Shown here: positions 26,385-35,999 of the stretch, in pieces
Numbering within the stretch: the stretch's first letter is position 1
How the letters are laid out: each line of letters opens with the position of its first letter
Assembly (NCBI RefSeq): GCF_900447215.1
Contig: NZ_UFYA01000001.1
Coordinates: forward strand, 1,984,001-2,048,000
Direction: 5' to 3'
DNA: 64,000 nt
DNA from: Dermatophilus congolensis
Lineage (GTDB): Bacteria; Actinomycetota; Actinomycetes; Actinomycetales; Dermatophilaceae
The notes under the pieces: model-generated
Told to the model about the DNA's origin: nothing
What the model saw: only the letters and a program-made list of their open reading frames with translations
Databases searched by the model: none
Translations under genes and position numbers: made by a program

Positions 26385-27605
26385 TCAGGACCTCTCTCCT
26401 GCAGGAGTGGGCCGTTCAGCTACACCCCCAGCTTCACCAACCAAACCAGCCTCATCCGAACGCGTCTGTGCCAACGCCCGCATCGTCACATTCGCAAACG
26501 CCACCAACGGCACAGCAAACAACGCCCCAGCAATCCCACCCAAACTCGTCCCCGCCAACACAGCCATCGCCACCGCCAACGGATGCACCTCCACGTGATG
26601 AGCCATGATCAACGGCTGCAACAAATGCGCCTCCAACTGCACCAACACCACAATGACCAGCGCCAAAACAACAGCAGCCCCCACACCACCCTCAACCAAC
26701 CCCACCAGCACACACAAAACACCGGCCACCGTCATGCCTACCAACGGCACATACGACCCCAAAAAAATCAACACCGACAACGCCAACGCCATCGGCACAT
26801 CCAACAGAATCAACACAATAAAAAGCGTGCTCGCGTGCAGGAACGCAATAATCGTCTGCCCCCGCATAAACCCACCTAACGTATGCCACCCCATACGCCC
26901 CACCACATCAGCCCGACGCCGCGCCCGCGCCGGCAACAACGACAACACCCAACCCCACAACAACTCACCGTCACGCAACATAAAAAACGTCGACAGCAGC
27001 AACAACAAACCACCAGCAACCAAATGCCCCACCGTCGACAACGTCGCCAACGCCCCACTCAACAACACCTCTTGATTACGCGAAAGCAACGCCACAAGCT
27101 CAGCCGACAACCGATCAACCTGAGCCCTATCCACCTTCAACGGCCCATGCTGCGCCCACCACGCCGCATCATTAACGAACGTAATAAACCCATCCGCCAA
27201 CACCGGCGCATTGCTACGAATCTGCCCCACCACGAACGTGAAAACCACGCCAATCGACGTCACCCCAATAAGCACCGCCAAAAAAGCTGCCAACGTATGT
27301 GGCACCCGCAACGACTCATGCAACCACCGCTGCACCGGCGTCAACACCGCCGCCAACAACAAGGCACACACAAACGGAATCGTCACCAGCGGAACCAATG
27401 ACAACGTCTTAACAACAACAAATACCAACGCACCAATAAGCAGCAACCGCCACGACCACGCCGCGGCAATCTTCAACCCCCTCGGCACCGGCCCACCATG
27501 CGTCCCCTCCCGAGGAATCTCACGCAACACATCCACCCACGCAGGCGCAGCACCAGAGCGTGCCCGACCGGCACGTAACTTACGACCCAACGTCTCATCC
27601 GCCAT
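26385..27605 (-). CDS. AI-2E family transporter
   Basis: A 406-residue membrane protein of the same superfamily as the one at 8644-9906. It has a hydrophilic N-terminus (1-45), two pairs of helices, an amphipathic soluble segment (about 140-190), STFFMLRDGELLWGW and the conserved QLEAHLLQPLIMAHHVEVHP-type motif near 320. The C-terminal 30 residues are charged. Substrate unknown. The gene converges on the CBS/BON gene with 32 bases between stops and no obvious hairpin. Confidence 0.85.
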   Translation of the reverse strand: MADETLGRKLRAGRARSGAAPAWVDVLREIPREGTHGGPVPRGLKIAAAWSWRLLLIGALVFVVVKTLSLVPLVTIPFVCALLLAAVLTPVQRWLHESLRVPHTLAAFLAVLIGVTSIGVVFTFVVGQIRSNAPVLADGFITFVNDAAWWAQHGPLKVDRAQVDRLSAELVALLSRNQEVLLSGALATLSTVGHLVAGGLLLLLSTFFMLRDGELLWGWVLSLLPARARRRADVVGRMGWHTLGGFMRGQTIIAFLHASTLFIVLILLDVPMALALSVLIFLGSYVPLVGMTVAGVLCVLVGLVEGGVGAAVVLALVIVVLVQLEAHLLQPLIMAHHVEVHPLAVAMAVLAGTSLGGIAGALFAVPLVAFANVTMRALAQTRSDEAGLVGEAGGVAERPTPAGERS

Positions 27606-27894
27606 CCTGGCGCCTTTCCCTCTAGAGCCTGCGCGGGCTCATCCCCACAACTCGAAAGCGTAGGCCCACCCCACCGACGAACGCAGAGCCTGAGCCGACC
27701 AGTGTGTCGAGAATGCTGCGCACATCACGCCACACTCACGTGCTCGGCACGCCACCCCACCTACAACAGGGCCACACACCAAACAACCCATCACCACGAC
27801 AGGCACGGAATAACTACGCACAACGACGCCGCGTTGTTTCACACCCCATCGGCAACACCAACCAAAACCCCTAAACCCACCCCAAAAAAACTCC
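27606..27894. other. Intergenic stretch without recognised gene
   Basis: About 290 bases between the AI-2E permease start and the end of the NifU-domain gene. Short frames exist on both strands (27639-27842 minus, 27702-27971 plus) but their composition looks non-coding and none has a ribosome binding site. No hairpin or tRNA seen. Confidence 0.4.
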
Positions 27895-28455
27895 TCACAA
27901 CACCTGACGCACCCGCACTACCCCCGGCGCCACCGCCCTCAACTCAGCCTCAAAATGTCGCTGCAAAGTGAACGTCGAAGCAGCACACTGACCACACGCT
28001 CCACTCAACCGCAACAACACCTCTCCCCCAACGACATCGACGAGCTCCACCTGGCCACCATGAGAACGCACATACTCACCAGCCCTCCCCGCAATCGCCT
28101 CACGCACAGCATGAGCAAGCTCATCATCAAGAACAGCGCTCGGGCTACTCGACACCCCACCTGACTCCTGCGCCATCACCCACCCAGAAGGGTCATGTAA
28201 CGCCGCAGCAAGCTCTGAACGCACCGCAGCACCCTCACTACGCCAGGAGGCCGGGGGCACAAGACGCACCACCATCGCAGTAGGACGCAACTCAATCTCT
28301 ACTTGCCCGCGAGCCACACGCTCTTGCAAGAGCCCCGGAGCTGCAGCCACTAACCCCACGAACGGAAGCACACCCACAGGGACTATCCAGCGCAACACAT
28401 CCGGATCTGCAGTCGCCTCTGGATGCATCGGAACCAGCTTGACCTGCCCCGTCAC
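27895..28455 (-). CDS. NifU C-terminal-domain protein coupled to feoB
   Basis: A 186-residue protein. The C-terminal domain (about 110-186) is NifU/Nfu-like, with the cluster-binding Cys pair in ACGQCAAST (C154, C157), a site that in Nfu proteins carries a [4Fe-4S] cluster between two subunits. The N-terminal 95 residues resemble an Nfu N-domain only weakly. I chose the GTG at 28455, whose bases overlap the feoB stop (GTGA); the longer frame to 28539 lies inside feoB. The position suggests that iron brought in by FeoB is linked to iron-sulfur cluster supply (inference). Confidence 0.75.
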   Translation of the reverse strand: MTGQVKLVPMHPEATADPDVLRWIVPVGVLPFVGLVAAAPGLLQERVARGQVEIELRPTAMVVRLVPPASWRSEGAAVRSELAAALHDPSGWVMAQESGGVSSSPSAVLDDELAHAVREAIAGRAGEYVRSHGGQVELVDVVGGEVLLRLSGACGQCAASTFTLQRHFEAELRAVAPGVVRVRQVL

Positions 28456-30413
28456 ACGAACACCCCCACCACAGACCGTGTGATGAACGCCGCCACCCAC
28501 GCGAGCACAAACATGTACCCAAACGCAATCACTGGCCACTTCCAGGTGTTGGATTCACGACGCATCACCACCACCGTGGACATGCATTGCAACGCGTACA
28601 CAAAAAACACCAGGAGAGCTGCTGTTGTCGGAGCATCGAACAACCGGCGTTCCACCGTTTTCCCCGTGGCTCTGTCCACCTGCGAAACAGTCATCCGCTC
28701 CAAAGCAGTCGCGGGTTCTTCCGGATCTGAAGCAGCAGCGATCTGCCCCAACGTCGCCACGAACACTTCCCGCGCAGCCAAAGAAGCCACCACACCCACA
28801 TTGATCCGCCAGTCAAAGCCCAGCGGTGCGAAAACAGGCTCAATTGCCTTACCAACCGTGGCCGCAGCAGAGTGATCCAACGTGTACTGCGACACTGCAG
28901 CCTCATCGCTGATGTCAACACCAGCGGACTGCATCTCCAGCAAGCCACGAACCGGAAGATTAAGCAGCAACCACAGCACGATCGTGACCGCCAAAATCAC
29001 TGTGGTCACTTTCCGCACGAATGCCGCGCACGCCTCCCAGACCGCCAACGCAACCGTGCTCAGCTTCGGAACCCGATACGGCGGAATCTCCATATAGAAC
29101 GGCAAGACAGGCTCATCACGGCCGGTGAGCTTTTGAATGACGAACGCGGCAAGCATCGCTGAAACTGCACCCAACACATACAAAGCAAACATGACCAGGC
29201 CCTGCATGCCGAAAGGACCCACTCTGCTGTCATCAGGAACGAGCATTCCGATCAGCAACACATAAACCGGAAGCCGTGCTGAACACGTCATAAGCGGGGC
29301 CACCATCATGGTCGCGATGCGATCTCGCGCACTGGGCAGCGTACGGGTGGCCATCATTCCGGGGATCGCGCAGGCAAAAGAACTCAACAGAGCTACAAAA
29401 GCTCGCCCTTCTAGGCCAGTACGAGCCATGAGACGGTCCATGAGGAACGCGGCCCGAGATAAGTATCCAACCGATTCAAGGATCGACACCATAAGAAAGA
29501 GCAGAGCAATTTGTGGCAAGAAAACTGCCACACCACCAACCCCACCGATCAAAGCGTCTTTGCCAAACGAGGCAAACCATGTTGATGAGATATGGGTTCC
29601 AGCCCACTCCCCCATCACGCCGAAGGCCTCTTCAACCATGTCTTGCAAAGGTGTGGCCACAGAAAAAATGACCTGGAAGAAGGAGAACATCACCGTGGCG
29701 AACACGAGTGTTCCCAAGATGGGGTGCAGCAGCAGTGCATCGATGCGGCGGGTTCGTACATCTTGTTCCGGGGCGTGGTAGCCGCAGGCATTTAGGACTG
29801 ACTCTGCCCAGGATGCACCTTCGGAAGGCTCCAACGGCGGCGGTAAGGACGGGAGAACCCAAGCAGTGGGATTTTCTAAGTGCGTGCGCAGCTTTTTAAT
29901 GCCGTTACCACCAGCAACGACAGCTACCGCCGGAATCCCCAGGGCGCGTTGTAAGTCGTCGATGTTGAGGTTTCCGTTGCGACGCTGGACCTCGTCAGTA
30001 AAGGTCACCACAGCTGTAACTGGTAGGCCAGTAGCCATTGCTTGTGCGAGCAGTCCAAGAGAACGGCGCAGCGTCGTGGCATCCAGAATGACTAGTAGTG
30101 CATCGGGGGTAGCAATCGTGGTGTCTGCTGGATCCAGAACCTGAGAGACAATTTGTTCATCTGGGCTGATCGGATCGAGCGAGTACGTGCCAGGAAGGTC
30201 TTCGATAACGACGGTGCGTCCAAGGCCTCGGACAGTGCCTTCGTATTTAGCAACGGTGACGCCTGGATAGTTACCTGTTCTGGCGTGTAGTCCTGTAATC
30301 GCGTTAAATAGGGTGGTTTTTCCCGAGTTGGGAGCGCCGATAAGGGCGATGCGGGTCGCGTTTGCTTCAGCGGCGGGTGTGTTGTGTGGGGTTTTTTCGC
30401 AGTGGCTTTTCAT
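28452..30413 (-). CDS. feoB: Ferrous iron transport protein FeoB
   Basis: A 653-residue Fe2+ transporter in the inner membrane. The N-terminal G-protein domain has G1 in GAPNSGKTTLF (27-37), G3 in DLPGTYSLDP and a switch region; the G4 N-K-x-D is not obvious. The membrane part contains two Gate motifs, including ACAIPGMMATRTLPSARDR. The length is slightly shorter than the usual 700-770. It overlaps feoA by four bases upstream and the NifU-domain gene downstream. It is probably repressed by an IdeR/DtxR protein through the box upstream of feoA. Confidence 0.94.
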   Translation of the reverse strand: MKSHCEKTPHNTPAAEANATRIALIGAPNSGKTTLFNAITGLHARTGNYPGVTVAKYEGTVRGLGRTVVIEDLPGTYSLDPISPDEQIVSQVLDPADTTIATPDALLVILDATTLRRSLGLLAQAMATGLPVTAVVTFTDEVQRRNGNLNIDDLQRALGIPAVAVVAGGNGIKKLRTHLENPTAWVLPSLPPPLEPSEGASWAESVLNACGYHAPEQDVRTRRIDALLLHPILGTLVFATVMFSFFQVIFSVATPLQDMVEEAFGVMGEWAGTHISSTWFASFGKDALIGGVGGVAVFLPQIALLFLMVSILESVGYLSRAAFLMDRLMARTGLEGRAFVALLSSFACAIPGMMATRTLPSARDRIATMMVAPLMTCSARLPVYVLLIGMLVPDDSRVGPFGMQGLVMFALYVLGAVSAMLAAFVIQKLTGRDEPVLPFYMEIPPYRVPKLSTVALAVWEACAAFVRKVTTVILAVTIVLWLLLNLPVRGLLEMQSAGVDISDEAAVSQYTLDHSAAATVGKAIEPVFAPLGFDWRINVGVVASLAAREVFVATLGQIAAASDPEEPATALERMTVSQVDRATGKTVERRLFDAPTTAALLVFFVYALQCMSTVVVMRRESNTWKWPVIAFGYMFVLAWVAAFITRSVVGVFV

Positions 30414-30760
30414 GCCTGGGCCACCGTGCTGGAAGCGGTGTCGATCAGGATGGCGACTGATTCACGAGCGCGCAGCGCTATCTCTATTCCCCCAACTCGG
30501 TAGATGACAGGGTCATGCAGGGGGGCGCAGCGAACAGGGGTGATGTCCAGGCCGGGGGTAAATCCGAGGTCGAGGAGACGGCGGGCTACTTGGGGTGCCA
30601 GTGAGTTGCTGAATCCTGTGATGTGGGCGGTGGCTCCTAGGGGCAACCCACGGAGCGGCTGCACTGTTGTGGGTACTGAATCCACTTCTCTTTCAGCGGA
30701 TTTCGCGGATTTTGGGATAGATAAAGTACGCCGGGACAGCTGTTCAGCAACTGCAGACAC
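30410..30760 (-). CDS. feoA: FeoA domain protein
   Basis: A 116-residue cytoplasmic protein of the FeoA family (SH3-like domain), which assists FeoB. The core around 38-100 contains LPLGATAHITGF, LLDLGFTPGLDITPVR and VGGIEIALRARESVAIL, matching FeoA. The first 35 residues are a polar extension. I take the GTG at 30760 because GGAGGA lies six bases upstream; the frame extends upstream to 30805 without support. Its stop overlaps the feoB start (ATGA). Confidence 0.85.
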   Translation of the reverse strand: MSAVAEQLSRRTLSIPKSAKSAEREVDSVPTTVQPLRGLPLGATAHITGFSNSLAPQVARRLLDLGFTPGLDITPVRCAPLHDPVIYRVGGIEIALRARESVAILIDTASSTVAQA

Positions 30761-30804
30761 GGGATTCCTCCGACACAACACAGGCCGGAACATGTAGCCC
30801 GGCA

Positions 30805-30823
30805 TTAAGTGAGCCTCACCTTA
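30805..30823. promoter_or_regulatory. IdeR/DtxR-type iron box upstream of feoA
   Basis: The 19 bases TTAAGTGAGCCTCACCTTA closely fit the known IdeR/DtxR consensus (TTAGGTTAGGCTAACCTAA type) and are largely palindromic. The site lies about 45 bases upstream of the feoA GTG. By analogy, an Fe2+-loaded repressor would bind here and shut down feoA-feoB when iron is plentiful. Confidence 0.7.
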
Positions 30824-31029
30824 TTTGCTGGTCAGGGGCGGTGCAACAGATGTGTATCTGTTTCTCTGAATAAACTCAGGTGATTTTTTTCAACAGATAT
30901 ACGCGATGCATAAAACTGATTCACGTCAGGAAATTACGAAAATCGTTAAGCTTCAAACAAATACATCTACTAATGTCCGTGTGGCGCGCATTTCAAACTT
31001 GCTGACACGCATCGGGTATACACGTGTGC

Positions 31030-32256
31030 ATGAGCGAATCACCTTCCTTCGCAGAGCAACCGGGTCATCGGCAACTCACCGACTCCTTCGCCGAACCAAA
31101 GCTGCGCTGCTTGGACTGGATTCGCCGCCTCGTCTCCTACGACACCACTAGCCGAAACAGCAACCTCGAACTCATCACCGCTGTCGTCACTGAATGCGAA
31201 CGCCTAGGCCTAACTCCGCGTATTTTCCCTGCTCCCGCGCAGGAGAAAGCCAACGTGGTGGTGACGGTGCCGGACCGATACGGCCGCACCGATGGTGGAG
31301 TGATGGTTTCTGGACACACAGATACGGTGCCTGTGGACGGGCAAGCGTGGAGTTGTGATCCGTTCACGGTGCGGGTGGCTGATGGGCGTTTGTATGGGCG
31401 TGGCGTGTGCGACATGAAGGGCTATATCGGTGTGGTGTTAGAGGCGCTTCCTCGGTTCGCGGCGGCGTCGCTGAATGAGCCTTTCCATGTGGCGTTGACT
31501 TATGATGAGGAGTTGGCGTGTTTGGGGGCTGAGCATTTAGTTACTCAGCTGCCTGGGGCGGGGTTGGTGCCTAGGGTGGTGTTTGTCGGTGAGCCCACGC
31601 GTATGCAGGTGGTGACGGCGCATAAGTCGATGAGTGTGGTGCAGGTGCGCTTTCGTGGGGTGCCAGCGCATTCGTCGTTGCCTTCTGCGGGGGTGAACGC
31701 TATCGAGCATGCTGCTGAGCTTGTGCTGTATTTGCGGGGTTTGGCTGATGCTTGGGTGCGTAACGGTCCGTTTGATGATGCGTATGTGGTTCCGCACACG
31801 ACATTGTCGGTGAACATGTTGGCTGGTGGTACTGCGCGCAACATTGTTCCGGGTGAGTGCCTCATCACTTTCGAGTTTCGTAGTTTGCCGGAGATTTCCC
31901 CGGAGGTGGTGATCAGTGAGGTGAAGGCGGAGGCAGCGCGTATCGGGGCGCGAATGAATCATGAGCATCCGGATGCGGATGTGGAGGTGGAGGTTCTTGC
32001 GATGGTGCCGGCTTTGGATAGTGATCCACGTGGGGTTGCTGCTGAGTATGCGCGGGGGTGTGGTGGTGTTGTTCCTGGCCCCAAGGTCACGTATGGCACT
32101 GAGGCAGGGTTGTTTGCTGGGTTGGGTGCTGATGCGGTTGTGTGTGGTCCGGGGGATATTGCGCAGGCGCACACGCCTGATGAGTGGATTGAGGTTTCTC
32201 AGCTTGCTGCGTGTGAGGAGTTTTTTGATGCGCTTTTGCATCGTATGACGCAGTGA
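31030..32256 (+). CDS. argE: Acetylornithine deacetylase-like M20 peptidase
   Basis: A 408-residue cytoplasmic zinc hydrolase of family M20 that most resembles ArgE, which removes acetate from N-acetylornithine. Motifs: GHTDTVP (His96, Asp98), GRGVCDMKG (metal-bridging Asp128) and TYDEELACLGA (Glu160 catalytic, Glu161 ligand), then the dimerisation domain with AHSSLPSAGVNAIEHA and a late GDIAQAHTPDEWI. ATG at 31030 is two codons after a GTG at 31024. It stands alone without other arginine genes, so related substrates are possible. Codon bias changes abruptly near 31250, from C-ending to G/T-ending. Confidence 0.85.
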   Translation: MSESPSFAEQPGHRQLTDSFAEPKLRCLDWIRRLVSYDTTSRNSNLELITAVVTECERLGLTPRIFPAPAQEKANVVVTVPDRYGRTDGGVMVSGHTDTVPVDGQAWSCDPFTVRVADGRLYGRGVCDMKGYIGVVLEALPRFAAASLNEPFHVALTYDEELACLGAEHLVTQLPGAGLVPRVVFVGEPTRMQVVTAHKSMSVVQVRFRGVPAHSSLPSAGVNAIEHAAELVLYLRGLADAWVRNGPFDDAYVVPHTTLSVNMLAGGTARNIVPGECLITFEFRSLPEISPEVVISEVKAEAARIGARMNHEHPDADVEVEVLAMVPALDSDPRGVAAEYARGCGGVVPGPKVTYGTEAGLFAGLGADAVVCGPGDIAQAHTPDEWIEVSQLAACEEFFDALLHRMTQ

Positions 32257-32263
32257 AGTGGGG

Positions 32264-33391
32264 TTAGCTGGATGGGAGTCGTGGGGTGGCGGTTTCGGCT
32301 GGTAAGGCCCACAGTCGGGTGGCGTCGAGGTTGATTTCGACTTCGTCGCCGGCTGCTGTCATGGCGGCGTCGGAGTCGGGTTGGGTGTGGACGGTGATGC
32401 GTCCGGCGATGGTTTCGACGTCTACGTGGTGGAAGGCGCCCATGTAGATGTTGTCTGTTACTTGTCCTAGTGCGCCAAGGAGTTGGCGTGCTCGGCGACC
32501 GGTGGGTTCGGCGGTTGCGCTATCTGGGTATCCGATGACGACGAGGTCGTGGGCGCCGGGGGTGAGGGTGTCGCAGGCGGGGACGTTGAGGTGTTGGCCT
32601 AGTAGGCATACGTGTGCGGTGGCGGCGCCGAATCGGTCGTGGGTGATGGTGCCGTGTGCAGGTAAGAAGATGCTTGCTCGCAGGTGTCGGGCGACTTCGA
32701 GTGTGGAGGGGCGTTCGCGTAGGTCTGCGGGGGTTCCTATTTGCATGATGCGTCCGCCGCTGAGGTAGACCATTTGGTCTGCGACGGAGAAGGCTTCGTC
32801 GAGGTCGTGGGTGACGTAGAAGGTTGTGCATCCGAGGCGTCGGTGTGTGTGGATGATTTCGGCTTTGAGTTGTCCGGATGCGTAGGTGTCGACGTGGGCG
32901 AGTGGTTCGTCGAGGCATAGGACAGTGGGTACGCGTACGAGTGCGCGGGCGAGGGCGACTTTTTGTTGTTGGCCGGTGGATAGGCGGTGTGGGTGCCGGT
33001 TGGCTAGGTGGTCGATGCCTAGGGAGAGCATGGCGACGTCGACGCTGTGTTCAGTGCGTAGGCGTCGGCTGCGAGAGAGGCGGATGTTGTCGCGGACAGT
33101 CATGTGGGTGAACAGAGAGGGGGTGTCGAGCATCATGGCGATGGGGCGGCGGTGTGGTGGTAGTGCGTTGACTTCGCGGCCGTCGATTCGTACGGAGCCG
33201 GTGGCGGGGGTCAGGCCGCTGAGGGCGCGTAGGAGTGTTGATTTTCCGGCGCCGGAGCGTCCGAGGATGACGACGATTTCGCCGGGTTCGGCATCGAGGT
33301 TGATGTCGTGCAGTAGTGGTGTTGTTCCGGTGTGGACGTTGAGCCCGCGGATGGAGACACCGGCGTGGACGTCGTGGTTGGGGTGAGTCAT
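32264..33391 (-). CDS. ABC importer ATP-binding protein (FbpC/AfuC type)
   Basis: A 375-residue ATPase. The ABC domain (about 10-240) has Walker A GRSGAGKST (44-52), signature LSTGQQQKVALA, Walker B VLCLDEPLAHVD and YVTHDLDEAFS. A C-terminal domain (about 245-360) is of the TOBE type typical for importers of iron, sulfate, polyamines or sugar phosphates. ATG at 33391 overlaps the stop of the permease gene by four bases. It belongs with the permease and binding protein upstream. Substrate discussed under the binding protein. Confidence 0.87.
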   Translation of the reverse strand: MTHPNHDVHAGVSIRGLNVHTGTTPLLHDINLDAEPGEIVVILGRSGAGKSTLLRALSGLTPATGSVRIDGREVNALPPHRRPIAMMLDTPSLFTHMTVRDNIRLSRSRRLRTEHSVDVAMLSLGIDHLANRHPHRLSTGQQQKVALARALVRVPTVLCLDEPLAHVDTYASGQLKAEIIHTHRRLGCTTFYVTHDLDEAFSVADQMVYLSGGRIMQIGTPADLRERPSTLEVARHLRASIFLPAHGTITHDRFGAATAHVCLLGQHLNVPACDTLTPGAHDLVVIGYPDSATAEPTGRRARQLLGALGQVTDNIYMGAFHHVDVETIAGRITVHTQPDSDAAMTAAGDEVEINLDATRLWALPAETATPRLPSS

Positions 33392-34947
33392 CGGCGTCCT
33401 TTGGGGCGGGTTGGGGTGTGGGGTTGGATTGTGGCGCGCATTGCTGCTGCGAGGGTGGCCACGAGTATGGAGACGGTGGCTGAGATGCGGAAGGCGTCGG
33501 GGTAGTCGGCGGCGTCGAGGAGTTTGAACAGGCGCAGCATGACTAGGGGGGTGTCTGGTGGGCTTACCCACAGCAGGGGGGCTGCGAGTGCGGCGCATTG
33601 GGAGAAGACGACGAGGAAGCCGCAGATGACGATGTTGGTTGATCTGGGGAGGACGACTTCGATGAATGCAGCCAGTGGTCGTACGCCTTGTAGGAGTGCG
33701 ATTTCGTAGTCGTCGCGGGAGAGTACGGGGCCGATGATGACGGTGAGGAGGTATGTCAGGGCAAGGGCTGCGGGTAGGCAGGCTAGGAGGAGTCCGGCCA
33801 AGCGGGTGTCGGTGTAGTTGCCGAGGGTTGGGTTGGGGGTGTGGATGCTTAGGCGTAGGCCGGTGCCGATTGTTGCGCCGGGCAGGGTGAGCAGGGTGAG
33901 GAAGAAGGCATCGATGGTGCGGCGTGCGTGCCTTCCCCAGGCGCGGCCGAGGTGTTTTCGGATGTGAAGAGCAAGTGAGGCGAGGGCGAGGGCGAGGGCG
34001 AGGACGAGGAAGGCCAGTCCCATTGTGTTGATGACGACTTCGGTGATGGCTGGGCCGCCGCGGGATTGGCTACCGATGAGGATCATGATGGTGATGAGGG
34101 TGGCGCTGGTTGTTGCGGCGATAGTGACGATGGTGGTGGGGATCCAGGTGTGTGATCCCACGGGGCGGGACCAGTCGGCGGTGGTGGTGTGTAGGCGGAA
34201 TGATTCGGGGAGTTCTGGGTTGCGTAGGAGTAGGTGGCGGCAGGTGCATAGCGCTGCGGCCAGGACGCAGATGTGTGGGATGACCAGGAGGAGGGCTTGG
34301 CCTGCTTCGAGGTGTGCTTGGTCGAAGGCGTGGGCACGGAACCAGATTTCACTGGCGGCGAAGGGTAGGCGTGGGGCGACAAGGGTGGGGGTGACGGGGT
34401 CGGACATGGCGATGGAGAACAGGAAGGCGATGAGGCATGGGGTGGCTAGGGCAAGGCGGTGCCCGAGAACGATTTTGAGTAGGTGTGGTCCGTAGAGGCC
34501 AGCGACGCGGGCGGCGTCGATGTGTGAGGCGGTGATGCCGCGTAGGGCTACGCGAATGCCGAAGTGTGCTGGTGGGGTTAGGGCGATGGCGTAGGTGAGG
34601 ATGAGAGCTGTGGGGCCAGTGAATTCGGTGGTGGGTAACAGGTGCGTTAGGGGGCTGGTGCGGCCGAGGATCAGTTTGAGGAGGGATCCGATGATGAATG
34701 GGGGGACGGTGAGTTGGAAGAGGAAGAGGGCGTCTAGGAGGGTTTGGGCGCGGCTGGAGAGCATGGTTGCGCAGATGGCAGTGGTAGCGCCGATGGCGCA
34801 GGCTGCGATGGAGGCTGCTGCGCATACGAGCAGGGCGGTGAGGATGGGCCACCAGGTGGGGCGTGTTGGTGAGGTGGTGGCGGTGATAGTGAGGATGGTG
34901 GCGGTCAGGGCGGTGAGGGTCAGGGCAGTGTAGGTGGTTCGTGTCAT
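33388..34947 (-). CDS. ABC importer permease, two-domain (FbpB/AfuB type)
   Basis: A 519-residue membrane protein formed by two tandem binding-protein-dependent permease domains (roughly 10-245 and 270-510), as in FbpB, AfuB and PhnV-like permeases. Each domain has about six helices and an EAA-type loop: HIDAARVAGLYGPHLLKIV near 140-160 and DYEIALLQGVRPLAAFIEVV near 420-440. Start and stop overlap the neighbouring importer genes by four bases, so the three proteins are made together. Confidence 0.85.
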   Translation of the reverse strand: MTRTTYTALTLTALTATILTITATTSPTRPTWWPILTALLVCAAASIAACAIGATTAICATMLSSRAQTLLDALFLFQLTVPPFIIGSLLKLILGRTSPLTHLLPTTEFTGPTALILTYAIALTPPAHFGIRVALRGITASHIDAARVAGLYGPHLLKIVLGHRLALATPCLIAFLFSIAMSDPVTPTLVAPRLPFAASEIWFRAHAFDQAHLEAGQALLLVIPHICVLAAALCTCRHLLLRNPELPESFRLHTTTADWSRPVGSHTWIPTTIVTIAATTSATLITIMILIGSQSRGGPAITEVVINTMGLAFLVLALALALASLALHIRKHLGRAWGRHARRTIDAFFLTLLTLPGATIGTGLRLSIHTPNPTLGNYTDTRLAGLLLACLPAALALTYLLTVIIGPVLSRDDYEIALLQGVRPLAAFIEVVLPRSTNIVICGFLVVFSQCAALAAPLLWVSPPDTPLVMLRLFKLLDAADYPDAFRISATVSILVATLAAAMRATIQPHTPTRPKGRR

Positions 34948-35957
34948 GGCCAGACTTGTTTGGCGATCCAGTCCATCCAGGCTGATCGAGTGGTTTCGGC
35001 GCGTTTGGGGTCCAGGGTGAGTAGGGGTAGGTGGGATGTTGTTAGGCGTTGTCCGATGTGACCGGGGGCTGCTTGGCTGACGGGGGCTTGGTCGAGTCCA
35101 GCTTGGCGTGCGGCTTGTTGGCCGGTGGGTGACAGGAGCCAGTTCATGGCGGCGGTGGCGTGGGTCTTGTGGGTGGTTCCGGTCAGGACGCCGCCGGAGG
35201 CGATTTCGTAGCTGGTTCCTTCGCGGGGGTGGGTGATGGTCAGGGGGCGGCCGGTGCGGGTGGTTTTGCCGTGGCAGTAGGGCTCGTAGGAGATGGCGAC
35301 GGCGGCTTCACCGCGGGCGACGATGTCGCTGGGTGCATTGCCTGCTCGGGTGAAGCGTTCGACGTTGCCGAGTAGGTGGGTGATGTCGGTGCGGGAGAGT
35401 CCTGCGGCGTCGAGGGTGAGCAGTGTTGCGTACCCGGTGCCGGAGGAAAGTGGTGAAGGCATGGATATCCAGCCTGGTCGGCGCGGTGCAGTGAGTTCTT
35501 TCCAGGAGTGCGGGGTGGGGGCATGGAGTTTGGTGAGGGCGTCGGGGTCGGAGCAGAAGGCTAGGACGGAGGCGTATACGCCGAACCAGCGGCCGTGTTG
35601 GTCGCGGAATTGTGGGGGTAGGTCGCTGGCGTGTGGGGGTGTGATGGGTAGGAGGAGCCCTTGGGCGGCTGCGTATCGGTAGTTTTCGGAAGGACCGCCT
35701 ACCCAGAGGTCGAATTCGGGGTGTGTGTGGCTGGTTTGGAGGCGTTTGAGGGCTTCTTGGGTGGGTAGGGCGACGTATCGAACGTCGAGGCCGAGGTCGC
35801 GTTTGAGGCCGGTTTGCCATTGCTCGCATACGCGGGTGTCGTTTGAGCACATGAGGATTAGGTCGGCGCGGGGCGGGAAGAGGGTGTGCCCCATGGAGAT
35901 GATTGATACGGCCGCCACTGCGCACAGGGTGGCCAGGCGCAGCCATTTGGCGAGCAC
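34944..35957 (-). CDS. Extracellular solute-binding protein (FbpA/AfuA/PgtC-like)
   Basis: A 337-residue binding protein of the ABC importer. The N-terminus (1-24) is a hydrophobic signal or anchor without a clear lipobox Cys. The mature part shows DLILMCSNDTRVCEQW, FDLWVGGPSENY, HSWKELTAPRRPGWISMP and AAMNWLLSPTGQQAA, matching the type-II binding-protein fold used for Fe3+ and sugar phosphates. I chose the GTG at 35957 with GGAAGGA five bases upstream; the frame to 36041 runs through a hairpin and is unlikely. The neighbouring phosphate antiporter and regulators make a phosphorylated substrate more likely than free iron (inference). Confidence 0.8.
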   Translation of the reverse strand: MLAKWLRLATLCAVAAVSIISMGHTLFPPRADLILMCSNDTRVCEQWQTGLKRDLGLDVRYVALPTQEALKRLQTSHTHPEFDLWVGGPSENYRYAAAQGLLLPITPPHASDLPPQFRDQHGRWFGVYASVLAFCSDPDALTKLHAPTPHSWKELTAPRRPGWISMPSPLSSGTGYATLLTLDAAGLSRTDITHLLGNVERFTRAGNAPSDIVARGEAAVAISYEPYCHGKTTRTGRPLTITHPREGTSYEIASGGVLTGTTHKTHATAAMNWLLSPTGQQAARQAGLDQAPVSQAAPGHIGQRLTTSHLPLLTLDPKRAETTRSAWMDWIAKQVWP

Positions 35958-35999
35958 TGTTGTCCTTCCGGCCCAGTGAGTTGGATCGGTCAATTTAGC

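Noticed and set aside
25875-26879. 334-codon frame on + strand
   Set aside because: Arg/His/Pro-rich shadow frame spanning the CBS/BON gene and the antisense of the AI-2E gene; no ribosome binding site.
30842-30930. Possible ArgR-type boxes upstream of argE
   Set aside because: Short matches such as TGAATAAACTCA and a small inverted repeat (30845-30862) are too weak in this AT-rich stretch.
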